Assembly (NCBI GenBank): GCA_934086815.1
Contig: CAKOIM010000014.1
Location: 1 to 25,375, forward strand
Direction of reading: 5' to 3'
DNA length: 25,375 nt
From: an uncultured Bacilli bacterium
GTDB taxonomy: Bacteria; Bacillota_I; Bacilli_A; RF39; UBA660
How positions within the stretch are numbered: position 1 is the first letter of the stretch; every line of letters begins with the position of its first letter. This document shows, one piece after another, positions 1 to 7,733 of the stretch. The notes under the pieces are model-generated. The model did no database searches and was not told where the DNA came from. It was given only the letters and a program-made list of their open reading frames with translations. A program made the translations under genes and the position numbers.

Positions 1-220
<220 letters not shown>

Positions 221-283
221 ATGTTTATAACATAATGTTATTTATAAGTTTAATCAAAGCTACTCAAAATTGACTTTATTACT

Positions 284-298
284 CAGTTTTCAAAGACC
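284..298 (-). promoter_or_regulatory. boxA-like antitermination element in the rRNA leader
   Basis: The minus strand reads GGTCTTTGAAAACTG, close to the Firmicutes rRNA leader boxA (TCTTTGAAAACT). It lies in the leader between the promoter and the 16S 5' end. In characterised bacteria boxA recruits NusB/S10 to prevent premature termination; the same role here is inferred from sequence and position. Confidence 0.7.
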
Positions 299-331
299 AT
301 TTTCGCAACCCTTTTTGTCGAGTGCATAGTT

Positions 332-360
332 AATATATCAAATATAAATTGTGTTGTCAA
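332..360 (-). promoter_or_regulatory. rRNA operon promoter
   Basis: A consensus -35 TTGACA (355-360) is followed by a 17-nt spacer and a -10 TATATT (332-337) that is preceded by TGA, giving an extended -10. Transcription should start near 325 and run left into the 16S gene. This is the best -35 box seen in the window, as expected for an rRNA promoter. Confidence 0.85.
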
Positions 361-410
361 CAAAAAAATGCAATTTTTTTACTTTTTTTTGTTTTTTTTT
401 ATTTTTCTAT
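361..410 (-). promoter_or_regulatory. A-tract UP-element-like region upstream of the rRNA promoter
   Basis: Directly upstream of the -35 box the minus strand carries successive A-tracts (runs of 7, 8 and 9 A broken by single bases) plus one T-tract. This matches the composition of UP elements, which bind the RNA polymerase alpha C-terminal domain at rRNA promoters. The background is AT-rich, so function is inferred from position. The remaining stretch to 455 is AT-rich, and I see no clear hairpin terminator there for the upstream DUF402 gene. Confidence 0.45.
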
Positions 411-455
411 AGTTTTCTTGATAATAACAATATATTTTATGCCTATTTTTTTATA

Positions 456-980
456 TTATTCTTCACTATTTATTATTTGCCAAAATTTATTTTTATACGA
501 TTCTATAATATTTTTATCAAATGGCCCTTCTTTATTTTGACACATCTTTATTAGATTATCTAATTCTTTTTTTACAATTGTATCTAATTCATTAGAGTAC
601 TTCATTTTTCTTTTATGATATTTATATTCATTAAAATCTAAAACTTTAAAAGTTCCATTCGGATATACCCTTAAATCTAAATCATAATCAATATATTTTA
701 TAACATCTTCATCTATTATATAAGGTGATGAAATATTACAATAATAATATAAGCCATTTTTTTTAAATTGAGCAATGCAATTAAACCAACAATTTTTAAA
801 AAAGAAAATAATAGCTAATTCTTTAGTTTTATAACTTTTATTGTTAGGTTCTAAAATATCTACTTTATAATTAGAGCAAACTAAATAATCATTTGTCTCA
901 TCAAGTATTAAAGTATTACCACTAGATTGATATACTCTACCGTTATGTTTATAACATTGTATTCTATAATTTTTATTCAT
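456..980 (-). CDS. DUF402 nucleoside tri-/diphosphatase-like protein (YgaC/Ntdp type)
   Basis: The 174-aa protein has the length and motifs of the DUF402 family, typified by Bacillus YgaC and Staphylococcus Ntdp. Visible family signatures are a WFN segment near residue 65, YYYCNISSP near 78-86, an Asp-rich KYIDYDLDLRV stretch near 95-105, and a later DFNEYKYHKR segment. In characterised members the acidic and aromatic residues bind a divalent metal and hydrolyse NTPs and NDPs; the activity here is inferred from the family. It is a soluble cytoplasmic protein with no signal peptide. The ATG start follows an AAGGAAG ribosome site and its own promoter at 1004-1032. It sits between the rRNA promoter and ctpA and appears to be transcribed alone. 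Confidence 0.85.
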   Translation of the reverse strand: MNKNYRIQCYKHNGRVYQSSGNTLILDETNDYLVCSNYKVDILEPNNKSYKTKELAIIFFFKNCWFNCIAQFKKNGLYYYCNISSPYIIDEDVIKYIDYDLDLRVYPNGTFKVLDFNEYKYHKRKMKYSNELDTIVKKELDNLIKMCQNKEGPFDKNIIESYKNKFWQIINSEE

Positions 981-1003
981 TTATATTCTTCTTCCTTTTT
1001 TTC

Positions 1004-1032
1004 ATTATACAATAAGTATTATAAAATAGCAA
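1004..1032 (-). promoter_or_regulatory. Promoter of the DUF402 gene
   Basis: A -35 TTGCTA (1027-1032), 17-nt spacer and perfect -10 TATAAT (1004-1009) lie 24 nt upstream of the DUF402 start. The -35 overlaps the edge of the T-run of the preceding ctpA terminator, so terminator and promoter are packed end to end. Confidence 0.75.
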
Positions 1033-1054
1033 AAAAGTGCAAATTACTTTGCAC
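1031..1054 (-). terminator. Intrinsic terminator of the ctpA-like gene
   Basis: On the minus strand GTGCAAA pairs with TTTGCAC around a 4-nt loop (stem 1037-1054), followed by six T. The ctpA stop codon (1044-1046) lies at the loop, so the last codons of the gene form half of the terminator. Confidence 0.85.
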
Positions 1055-2222
1055 CTATAACTTCAATAGCCTTTGTTAGTTGTGAATCTATAGTAGCTAT
1101 TTCATTGCCATTTTCATCATACTCGTATGACAAGGAAGCTTCGACATCCGGAGATATCCCAATTGTATCTATGCAATCACCATTTGGCCGTAACCATTTC
1201 GCCGATGTATATTTAGCCTTTGAGCCATCACTTAAATCATAAGTTTGTTGAACTTTTCCCTTACCAAAACTTTTTTCGCCTACAATTGTTGTGTTACTAT
1301 AACTATCTTTTAAAGCCGCAGCTAAAATTTCCGCCGCAGAAGCAGTATTATTATTTATAAGAATTACAATAGGTATATTCTCACATTCATCAGTTTCATC
1401 ATAATAATCTTCTTTTTTATTTTTATCTTGTAAAGAATATATTAATTTACCTTTTTCTAATAATAAACTAGCTGTTTTTTCAGCACTATCTAAATATCCC
1501 CCAGTATTATCACGCAAATCAATAATCAAACGATTCATCCCTTGTTTTTTCAAATTATTTAAAGAAGTCTTAACTTGTTCAGCTAAATTTTTAGAAAAAA
1601 TATCCATTTTTATATACCCAATGTTATTTTCAAGCAATTTTTCTTCAACAGACGGTAACGGTATTGATTCAATACTAACATTAAATTCTAAACTTTCACC
1701 ATTTCTTTCAATTAGTAAAGTTACGCTTTTCTTTTTACTTGTTGTAATAAGTGCAGAAATTGCACCACTATTTAAAGAAGATACATCCGTACCATTAACT
1801 TTAGATACTTTATCCCCAACTAAAATACCACTTCTAGCCGCAGGGCCATTTTCTACAACTGATGCAACTTGTTGACCTTGCAACGATATACCGATTCCTT
1901 CATAGCTTCCTGCTAATCTTTTTTCTAATTCCTTGCTTTGATCAGAATTTAAATAAGTCGTATAATTATCCCCTAGATAATTTAACATTCCATTTATCGC
2001 AGCATCTAACATTTTTTCTTTATCAACATTTTCATAATAGTTATCAACAATATTTGAATAAGCTTTTAAAAATTCATTTAATTTTTCGTCTTCATTAACA
2101 CTTTTATAAGATAAACCATAATTATTAGATATAATTACGCCTGTTGTAATAGCCGAAATAACAGATGTAACACAAATAATTACAATTACACTAATTAAGT
2201 TAAATCCATTGCTATTTTTCAT
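1044..2222 (-). CDS. S41 family C-terminal processing serine protease (CtpA/CtpB-like)
   Basis: The 392-aa protein has an N-terminal membrane anchor (about residues 8-31), a helical segment, a PDZ domain (about 105-180) and an S41 peptidase domain. Catalytic residues are recognisable: Ser295 in NTASAAE, and Lys321 and Gln325 in SFGKGKVQ, the spacing expected of the Ser-Lys-Gln triad in CtpB. Such proteases act outside the membrane and trim protein C termini; the PDZ domain gates substrate access. A good AGGTGAT ribosome site precedes the ATG. The gene is monocistronic: an extended -10 lies at 2241-2249, just after the neighbour's terminator, and its own terminator overlaps its stop codon. The substrate cannot be inferred from the neighbours. 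Confidence 0.93.
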   Translation of the reverse strand: MKNSNGFNLISVIVIICVTSVISAITTGVIISNNYGLSYKSVNEDEKLNEFLKAYSNIVDNYYENVDKEKMLDAAINGMLNYLGDNYTTYLNSDQSKELEKRLAGSYEGIGISLQGQQVASVVENGPAARSGILVGDKVSKVNGTDVSSLNSGAISALITTSKKKSVTLLIERNGESLEFNVSIESIPLPSVEEKLLENNIGYIKMDIFSKNLAEQVKTSLNNLKKQGMNRLIIDLRDNTGGYLDSAEKTASLLLEKGKLIYSLQDKNKKEDYYDETDECENIPIVILINNNTASAAEILAAALKDSYSNTTIVGEKSFGKGKVQQTYDLSDGSKAKYTSAKWLRPNGDCIDTIGISPDVEASLSYEYDENGNEIATIDSQLTKAIEVIGAK

Positions 2223-2240
2223 CTAATCACCTACCCTTAA

Positions 2241-2249
2241 ATTTTATCA
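2241..2249 (-). promoter_or_regulatory. Extended -10 promoter of the ctpA-like gene
   Basis: The minus strand reads TGATAAAAT, an extended -10, about 20 nt upstream of the ATG and just past the T-run of the preceding terminator. There is no convincing -35, which is typical of extended -10 promoters. Confidence 0.5.
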
Positions 2250-2258
2250 TCTATTAAG

Positions 2259-2283
2259 AAAAAAGGAAAGTCAAAAACTTTCC
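2259..2283 (-). terminator. Intrinsic terminator of the 176-aa membrane protein gene
   Basis: GGAAAGT pairs with ACTTTCC around a 5-nt loop (2265-2283) and six T follow on the minus strand. The first stem base coincides with the last base of the upstream stop codon (2283-2285). Confidence 0.85.
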
Positions 2284-2813
2284 TATAATCCTAATTCCTT
2301 TTTAATTGTGTCAACATTTTCTATATATTTATCAATTTTGCCATTTTTAACCTTTATTAGTGTAAGGTCTCCTAAAGCTAATTCATCAATACTTTTAGCA
2401 TCTTTATTAACACTTGCCGCATCTTTTGCTTTATATGCACTATTCAATTTATTATCTAAATCACAGTAATAAATTTTTTTACTATCATTTTTAGCTATAT
2501 ATTTATTAATTATTGCTGAATAAAGAACCGCATTTTCGTTTTTACCATCATATAAAATAACATAATATTCTTGCGAATTTCTATTTAACATAGTTCCTAT
2601 ACTCACCTTATCATAGTCAATAACACCCGCAGTTACTTCATCTTTAATTTGTTCATCTTTTTTAACAAATCTTGTAATACCATATACAATTAAGACTAAT
2701 ACTATAATACTAAATAAAATAATTATAAATCTTTTTAATTCTTTTCCTTCCTCTGATACATATTTATCTAACTTTTTATTTACTTTATCATTTAATTTTA
2801 CTTTCTTTGTCAT
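2283..2813 (-). CDS. Unknown single-pass membrane protein with an extracellular domain
   Basis: I do not recognise this 176-aa protein with certainty. A Lys-rich cytoplasmic N terminus is followed by one strong transmembrane helix (about residues 29-48) and an outside domain of about 125 residues. That domain has alternating strand and helix segments (YYVILYDG, KIYYCDLDN, LTLIKVKNGKI) reminiscent of a thioredoxin-like fold, but it has a single Cys and no CxxC, so redox activity is unlikely. The ATG at 2813 is chosen over one four codons upstream because GGAGG (2819-2823) precedes it at a workable distance, while the upstream ATG overlaps that site. Its own promoter (2832-2860) and terminator indicate a monocistronic unit. 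Confidence 0.75.
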   Translation of the reverse strand: MTKKVKLNDKVNKKLDKYVSEEGKELKRFIIILFSIIVLVLIVYGITRFVKKDEQIKDEVTAGVIDYDKVSIGTMLNRNSQEYYVILYDGKNENAVLYSAIINKYIAKNDSKKIYYCDLDNKLNSAYKAKDAASVNKDAKSIDELALGDLTLIKVKNGKIDKYIENVDTIKKELGL

Positions 2814-2831
2814 TTCATCCTCCATGAACTA

Positions 2832-2860
2832 ATTATACAAAAATAATTAAGACATTTCAA
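2832..2860 (-). promoter_or_regulatory. Promoter of the 176-aa membrane protein gene
   Basis: A -35 TTGAAA (2855-2860), 17-nt spacer and -10 TATAAT (2832-2837) lie just after the terminator of the upstream lipoprotein gene and about 20 nt before the start codon. Confidence 0.75.
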
Positions 2861-2870
2861 TTATTTTAAC

Positions 2871-2898
2871 AAAAAATAGATAGAATATCTATCTATTT
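2871..2898 (-). terminator. Intrinsic terminator of the YdcC/LolA-like lipoprotein gene
   Basis: An 11-bp perfect stem, AAATAGATAGA with TCTATCTATTT and a 3-nt loop (2874-2898), is followed by further T on the minus strand. The lipoprotein stop codon (2893-2895) is inside the stem. Confidence 0.85.
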
Positions 2899-4026
2899 AG
2901 TAGAAACTACTGTTTTTGAATTTCCTAATGATTTTGCAACACTAACCATTTCACTAGAAGATAAATCACTACTTACTAAATAATAACTAATATTATTACT
3001 ATGCCAACTAATGGAATTGGTTGATAAAGCACCGATTGAACTATCTAACATTAACGGATCTCCAAATACTGGTATTATTTCAAACTCATTAGCTACTTTA
3101 CTAGCCTCTTCTACTAATACAAAGTTTTTATCTCCAGCAAATGTTAATATTGCTCTAGATGTATTTTCATTATCAACTGTTTCAGAACTCTTTAAATGTG
3201 TATTTGTCGGAATATAAAGTGGATAAATAATATCTTCTAAACTACTCGTTGTCTTTTCACAATCCTTATCTGTACACTTATTACTAGTTTTACAATCTTC
3301 ACCTACACAATTTTTGTTATCATTAGTATTTGTTTTTGGATCACTATTCTTGCTATCAGTGTTTTTATTATTAGTCTCTTCATCTGTTTTATTATCTTCA
3401 CTATTTGAATCAATGTATTCTTCTAATAAAAAGTCATCTTTTCGTAATTTTGCTTTTAAATTAACACTTTTAAATGTAACCTTTATTTTAACTATATCAT
3501 CTTTACTATATACTTCGACCCCTAAAATATTCATATCTTTATCGAAATATATTTTTTGATATGTTAATTCATCATTATTTGGATAATTAACCTTACTTTT
3601 TATTATGTATTTATTTTCTTCTTCTAAGAAAGATGCTTCATTATCATTTTTAATATCTGTTAATAAATTTTGTAACAAGTAACTTTGAGAAGAATTTTGT
3701 GGCCATACACTATCAAACTTAAAGCTTTTGTTTAAACTCGGTGTAATAACATATAATCCATCCATATTCTTTAATATAATTTGTTCATGATTATTAGTTT
3801 GATTTACTAACACAACTTTATAATAATCATCTTTTAAATATGATGCTTCTATATTATAAGTAAACATTTCATCTCCACTAGTTATTTCCATTACACCATT
3901 TAATTTATATGATTTTGAACTATCTACGCTTTTTTTAAAATCATTTATGGCATCTTCCATTTTATATTTGCCACATCCAGTAATTGTTATTAACAACACT
4001 ACCATTAAAAAAAAATACTTTTTCAT
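2893..4026 (-). CDS. YdcC/GerS-like (LolA-fold) lipoprotein with extra C-terminal domain
   Basis: The product (377 aa from the preferred start) begins with a lipoprotein signal: MKKYFF, a hydrophobic stretch, then a lipobox ending ITGC, with the lipidated Cys near residue 18. Residues about 20-200 resemble the Bacillus YdcC / clostridial GerS family, a LolA-like fold; a segment like TPSLNKSFKFDSVWPQNSSQ (about 96-115) is characteristic. A low-complexity Asn/Asp/Lys linker with two CX4C pairs follows (about 208-250). A C-terminal domain of about 110 residues (YPLYIPTNTHL, then ILTFAGDKNF) recalls DUF4367-type domains. An upstream TTG would add 21 residues, but that would put the signal peptide inside the protein, so the ATG at about 4026 behind AAAGGGGA is preferred. 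YdcC/GerS proteins are linked to sporulation, yet no sporulation genes are seen here. Confidence 0.8.
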   Translation of the reverse strand: MKKYFFLMVVLLITITGCGKYKMEDAINDFKKSVDSSKSYKLNGVMEITSGDEMFTYNIEASYLKDDYYKVVLVNQTNNHEQIILKNMDGLYVITPSLNKSFKFDSVWPQNSSQSYLLQNLLTDIKNDNEASFLEEENKYIIKSKVNYPNNDELTYQKIYFDKDMNILGVEVYSKDDIVKIKVTFKSVNLKAKLRKDDFLLEEYIDSNSEDNKTDEETNNKNTDSKNSDPKTNTNDNKNCVGEDCKTSNKCTDKDCEKTTSSLEDIIYPLYIPTNTHLKSSETVDNENTSRAILTFAGDKNFVLVEEASKVANEFEIIPVFGDPLMLDSSIGALSTNSISWHSNNISYYLVSSDLSSSEMVSVAKSLGNSKTVVSTK

Positions 4027-4077
4027 TACATAATCCCCTTTTCTATTTAAAATATATTTAAACCTTTCTAAATTATG

Positions 4078-4105
4078 TATATATTTCAATTATTTTTTTA
4101 GTCAA
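4078..4105 (-). promoter_or_regulatory. Possible promoter of the YdcC-like lipoprotein gene
   Basis: A good -35 TTGACT (4100-4105) is followed 16 nt later by TATATA (about 4078-4083) or 18 nt later by TATACA. It would give a leader of roughly 45 nt before the ATG near 4026. The -10 choice is uncertain in this AT-rich stretch. Confidence 0.5.
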
Positions 4106-4147
4106 AAATTAATTTACTTTTCTAAATATTTATTATTACCAGCAATT

Positions 4148-4168
4148 AAAAAAGAACGTTTCCGTTCT
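4148..4168 (-). terminator. Intrinsic terminator of the cdaA-ybbR operon
   Basis: AGAACG and CGTTCT pair around a GAAA tetraloop, with the T-run at 4148-4153 on the minus strand. It begins a few nucleotides after the ybbR stop codon. Confidence 0.85.
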
Positions 4169-4171
4169 CTT

Positions 4172-5527
4172 CTAACTTTCAGTTATCTTTATTTTTAACT
4201 TACTAGATACAACATAACTTACAAGTGGATTATTGCTTTCAATTTTAACTTCAACTTCATGTTCACCTACACCAAGTCCAGCTAAATCAATATACGCCAC
4301 TAATTTTGAAACATCAACACTATCAATCACTGATTTAACACCTTTAATTTGAGCTGTAATATTTTTAGCATCAATTAAATTTGCTGTTAATCCACTACTT
4401 AGATTACGTGGTTCAATATTACTACTTATATCTATTGTTTTTTGTTGTTCTTCACCAAACGTTGCAGTAATAGTTACTTTTTCCATACTCATTTCCCTTA
4501 CACCATTTGGTTTAGTAATTGTTGCATTATATGTCTTAGTACCTTCTTTTCCTAAACCATCAACATTTATTGTAACAGGAACACTCGTTATATTTTCAAT
4601 TTCACTTTGTTCACCATATATTGTTATAGAATAATCTGACTGACCATTTATTAAAATCGAAGCAATAGATTTACCCGCAATAAGCTCACCAGTCGTCTCT
4701 ATCGACACAGGTACTGTCACAGAATAACTTTCTAGCGCAACAGTAGCACTTATAGAACCAGGTACTATTTCAATGTTTTTAAGTCTATTACCCTTAGAGT
4801 CATAAGCAACTAATTCAACATTATCAATATCAAAAATACCAGCTTCTTTAAAATTTTGTTTTTCTAAATCAATTAAAGCTTTAACAGAGGCAATTTGTTG
4901 AAGAGCATCACTACCACCTTTAACAACTACTTCAGTTTTATTTAATGTAACTGATTTAACACTTAACTTACTATTTAACGCATTTATATTTAATAAGTCA
5001 TATGATATCGTTTTAACTTGACTTTCTTTATTCTTAATTGTTACTTGAACATAAGATGGATCTAATTTATATGTCAATGAATCTATTGATTTTGAATATG
5101 TAAAATAAACTTTATAAGGTGTATTGCTTGGAGTATACTCTGATAAATCAAGTATTACTTCATATTCGCCTAATTGTTTTGCTAAGTATATATCACTTTT
5201 TCTTCCCGTAATTGTTATATCAACAGATTCAGGCACACCTTCTATAACATAGGCTTCCTCATTATATTTAACTACAACAGGAACATTAGTTATAACCTCT
5301 GCTTCTGTTTCTACTAAACTAATTACTTTTGAATCTATCAATAAAAACATAATAACAGCTAATACTAAGGACATATATATTAAAAAATTAGGTTTATTCA
5401 AGATTTTATCAAGTTTACCTTGGTTCTTTTTTACTTTTTTTGATAAATAATAAATTGCTCTACTAATTGGCACAACAATAAACTTATCAATTATACTATA
5501 TACTTTTTTGAAAAATTTGGTTATCAT
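4172..5527 (-). CDS. ybbR: YbbR-domain protein, regulator of CdaA
   Basis: This 451-aa protein has a basic N terminus, one transmembrane helix (about residues 48-66), and an extracellular region built from successive YbbR repeats of about 80-85 residues (for example those starting near VITNVPVVVKY, VTIKNKESQVK, SVTVPVSIETTG and KTIDISSNIEP). In Bacillus and Listeria the equivalent protein (CdaR) binds CdaA and tunes its cyclic-di-AMP output. The ATG overlaps the cdaA stop codon by 4 nt (ATGA), so translation is probably coupled and the two proteins made together. In most Firmicutes glmM follows; here a terminator follows instead. Confidence 0.92.
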   Translation of the reverse strand: MITKFFKKVYSIIDKFIVVPISRAIYYLSKKVKKNQGKLDKILNKPNFLIYMSLVLAVIMFLLIDSKVISLVETEAEVITNVPVVVKYNEEAYVIEGVPESVDITITGRKSDIYLAKQLGEYEVILDLSEYTPSNTPYKVYFTYSKSIDSLTYKLDPSYVQVTIKNKESQVKTISYDLLNINALNSKLSVKSVTLNKTEVVVKGGSDALQQIASVKALIDLEKQNFKEAGIFDIDNVELVAYDSKGNRLKNIEIVPGSISATVALESYSVTVPVSIETTGELIAGKSIASILINGQSDYSITIYGEQSEIENITSVPVTINVDGLGKEGTKTYNATITKPNGVREMSMEKVTITATFGEEQQKTIDISSNIEPRNLSSGLTANLIDAKNITAQIKGVKSVIDSVDVSKLVAYIDLAGLGVGEHEVEVKIESNNPLVSYVVSSKLKIKITES

Positions 5528-6336
5528 TCGCCTTCACCATCGCTTTCATCAGCTTCAAAAAACACTTCCATTTTTGGTTTCAATTCTTCCATAAGCATCA
5601 TTTTAAATTGATCTGGGTCTAAATTATAATGTAGTTTACCTTCCATAGCTATACTAATACGCCCAGTTTCTTCACTTACAACTAAAGCCAATGCGTCACT
5701 TTCTTCAGCTAAACCTAAGGCTGCTCTATGTCTTGTTCCCAATTTTTTAGAAACATTAGGATTCATACTAGTTTTAAAAACAGCCCCAGCACAAGTTATT
5801 CTATCACCTTGAATAATTACACCACCATCATGCAATGCCGAATTAGGGAAAAATATCGTATCAAGCAAAGCATCTGAAATGTCCGCATATATCTTTGTTG
5901 CCCCTTTAATATATTCTTCCAAAGAAATTTCTCTTTCTATAACTATTAAAGCCCCAATCTTATTTTTTCTTAAATAATCAATTGCTTTGGTAATTTCGTA
6001 AACTACTTTTTCTCTTTCATCAACAGTTAATACCTTATGACGTCCAAGAAGTTGTGTTCTACCTAAACTTTCTAATACGCTTCTAATTTCCGGTTGAAAA
6101 ATAACAATTATTGCTAAAGGGCCCCATTGAATTGCATATTCTAGTATTACCCCAACGGTATATAGATTTAACCAATCACTTAATAATTTCGTAATAAGAA
6201 TAATTATTACACCCTTTACAATAAGTACCATTTTAATATTATTTTTAACATTCTTTAAAATATAATAAAATGCTATCCAAACTACACATATGTCTAATAG
6301 CTTTGTAAATATTTCCCATATAGCTGTTAAATTCAT
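5524..6336 (-). CDS. cdaA: Membrane diadenylate cyclase (CdaA/DacA)
   Basis: The 270-aa protein has three N-terminal transmembrane helices (about residues 10-80) and a cytoplasmic DisA_N (DAC) domain. It condenses two ATP into cyclic-di-AMP, which controls potassium and osmotic balance and cell-wall homeostasis. The conserved GTRHRAALG (RHR at 202-204) is intact. The other nucleotide-binding motif reads LHDGG (Asp170-Gly171-Gly172) where the usual form is DGA; the catalytic Asp is kept, so activity is expected. The gene starts at ATG 6336 after AAAGGATGG, with an extended -10 at 6365-6373, and is coupled to ybbR downstream. Confidence 0.95.
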   Translation of the reverse strand: MNLTAIWEIFTKLLDICVVWIAFYYILKNVKNNIKMVLIVKGVIIILITKLLSDWLNLYTVGVILEYAIQWGPLAIIVIFQPEIRSVLESLGRTQLLGRHKVLTVDEREKVVYEITKAIDYLRKNKIGALIVIEREISLEEYIKGATKIYADISDALLDTIFFPNSALHDGGVIIQGDRITCAGAVFKTSMNPNVSKKLGTRHRAALGLAEESDALALVVSEETGRISIAMEGKLHYNLDPDQFKMMLMEELKPKMEVFFEADESDGEGE

Positions 6337-6364
6337 TTAAACACCATCCTTTTTTTATTAATTA

Positions 6365-6373
6365 ATTATATCA
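6365..6373 (-). promoter_or_regulatory. Extended -10 promoter of cdaA-ybbR
   Basis: TGATATAAT on the minus strand combines a perfect -10 (6365-6370) with the TGn extension, about 30 nt upstream of cdaA. The -35 position falls in the T-run of the preceding terminator and matches poorly. Confidence 0.6.
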
Positions 6374-6388
6374 AATTTAAAAGTAAAT

Positions 6389-6407
6389 AAAAAGGGGTTC
6401 CCCCTTT
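6389..6407 (-). terminator. Intrinsic terminator at the end of the rnr-smpB operon
   Basis: AAAGGGG pairs with CCCCTTT around a 3-nt loop (6391-6407), followed by more T and A/T. It is the most GC-rich stem in this part of the window and starts 3 nt after the stop codon of the 80-aa gene. Confidence 0.85.
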
Positions 6408-6410
6408 AGT

Positions 6411-6653
6411 TTACAGTAGTTCATCTTCATTTTTTTTAATATCAGCGTTTTGCTTTACCATTTCTTGCAATGATTTATTATCATATGCTGTCGGATTAAT
6501 AATATTTTCATTTACACTATTATCTATTTTAAACTGTACTTGTTTTCCTTTTTTGACACTTACAAAAAAACCTACTAATGCCAAAATTAAAAAGATTGAT
6601 ATTAAAATAAATAAACCATAATAATTTGCTAAAATTTCACTAATTTTTTCCAT
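6411..6653 (-). CDS. Small single-pass membrane protein, unknown function
   Basis: I do not recognise this 80-aa protein. It has one transmembrane helix (about residues 11-32) followed by a charged, probably cytoplasmic tail (KKGKQ, then an Asn- and Glu-rich stretch ending NEDELL). It is the last gene of the 121-aa/rnr/smpB/DUF3048 operon. Its start lies 7 nt after the DUF3048 stop, and its AGGTGA ribosome site overlaps that stop codon, so it is probably translated with it. The ribosome site, tight spacing and following terminator make it a real gene despite its size. Confidence 0.75.
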   Translation of the reverse strand: MEKISEILANYYGLFILISIFLILALVGFFVSVKKGKQVQFKIDNSVNENIINPTAYDNKSLQEMVKQNADIKKNEDELL

Positions 6654-6660
6654 AAATCAC

Positions 6661-7731
6661 CTATGAAATATTTAAAGCTTGACCAGCTGGTTGAATTTGA
6701 ATAAATGTATTTCCATCGTTAACTTTTAATTCTTCCCCATTTTCTAAAGTATATTTAGTTTGAGCCGATCTACTTGCTTTTGACCAATTAATTGGAATAC
6801 TATATCCATTACTAATATAATAGCCCTTTCCAGATCCAATATTTTCTAAATTTTGTCTTCCTTTATTTTCTCCATCGTTAATAGTATAATTACCAACTTG
6901 ATAAACTATTATATTTTTAAAATGATATTGATTTTTTGTTACATAATCCGTATGCGCTTTTCCATTAACACTTCTTAAATAATATTTATTATTAGCATCA
7001 TATGTATACGAAGTTGTCTGAGCACTTGAATATTTAATAGAAACATTTGTTGCCGCCGTAGCATTACTTACATTTGCCATGTCTATTTCATCAACACTAT
7101 AATTTAATAACAAATTTTTATTTCTTGTTTGTCTTTTATTTCCAAGACCTTTATTAAGTTTACTTATACTTGTAAATAAAGTATGTTCACTAGATACATT
7201 TAAACCTTTATCACGCCATCCAGTTTTATTGTTATCAACTACTATTCTATCAACACTTAAATTAGAAAAATCCGCCGCAGCTTGAGGACTTTGTCCATGA
7301 TGAACATATATTGCATCATTTTCTAAAGCATAATCTAAAAAGTAATGCCTTGCACTTCTTATTGAACCTATACGTTCTGTGTTTTGATCCATAAATAGTG
7401 CTAAATACCTTGTTATTCCTCCCTCAACAATTATTTCATACATTATATAGGCATCTTGCAATCCACTTTGTAAAGGTCGTGCCACGTTTATATTATTAAT
7501 CATAACTGCATAAGGTCTAGATTTTGAATTAACATCGACAATATTTATCTTTTTTTCTGGAACTACTTCTTCTATATCTTTTTCCGGAGTTTTACTTTCA
7601 TTCTTATCTAAATCTTTATCCTTATTTAATACTATAAAAGCCGTTATTACAATTCCCAAAAGAATAATAATTGCCCCGCCAATTAAAAATGCTTTTTTTT
7701 CAGTCATATTTTTAAATAACTTAACTTTCAC
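6661..7731 (-). CDS. DUF3048 (YerB-family) membrane-anchored protein
   Basis: The 356-aa product has an N-terminal transmembrane anchor (about residues 13-35), an acidic Lys/Glu linker, and then the extracellular DUF3048 domain. Family signatures include RPYAVMINN, ARPQ-like ARPLQSGL, YEIIVEGGITRYLALF, IGSIRSAR, and the second-half segment ending with FIQI. Bacillus YerB is a lipoprotein of this family with unknown biochemical role; here the anchor is a TM helix because no lipobox Cys is present. The start is GTG at 7731, behind AGGAGG, which is formed by the last two Arg codons of smpB. The smpB stop lies 2 nt upstream of the GTG. Confidence 0.88.
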   Translation of the reverse strand: MKVKLFKNMTEKKAFLIGGAIIILLGIVITAFIVLNKDKDLDKNESKTPEKDIEEVVPEKKINIVDVNSKSRPYAVMINNINVARPLQSGLQDAYIMYEIIVEGGITRYLALFMDQNTERIGSIRSARHYFLDYALENDAIYVHHGQSPQAAADFSNLSVDRIVVDNNKTGWRDKGLNVSSEHTLFTSISKLNKGLGNKRQTRNKNLLLNYSVDEIDMANVSNATAATNVSIKYSSAQTTSYTYDANNKYYLRSVNGKAHTDYVTKNQYHFKNIIVYQVGNYTINDGENKGRQNLENIGSGKGYYISNGYSIPINWSKASRSAQTKYTLENGEELKVNDGNTFIQIQPAGQALNIS

Positions 7732-7733
7732 TT

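Noticed and set aside
361..455. Small gene in the T-rich plus-strand frames near 349-554
   Set aside because: The translations are low-complexity Phe/Leu/Tyr runs from poly-T. The region is better explained as A-tracts upstream of the rRNA promoter plus the 3' end of the DUF402 gene.
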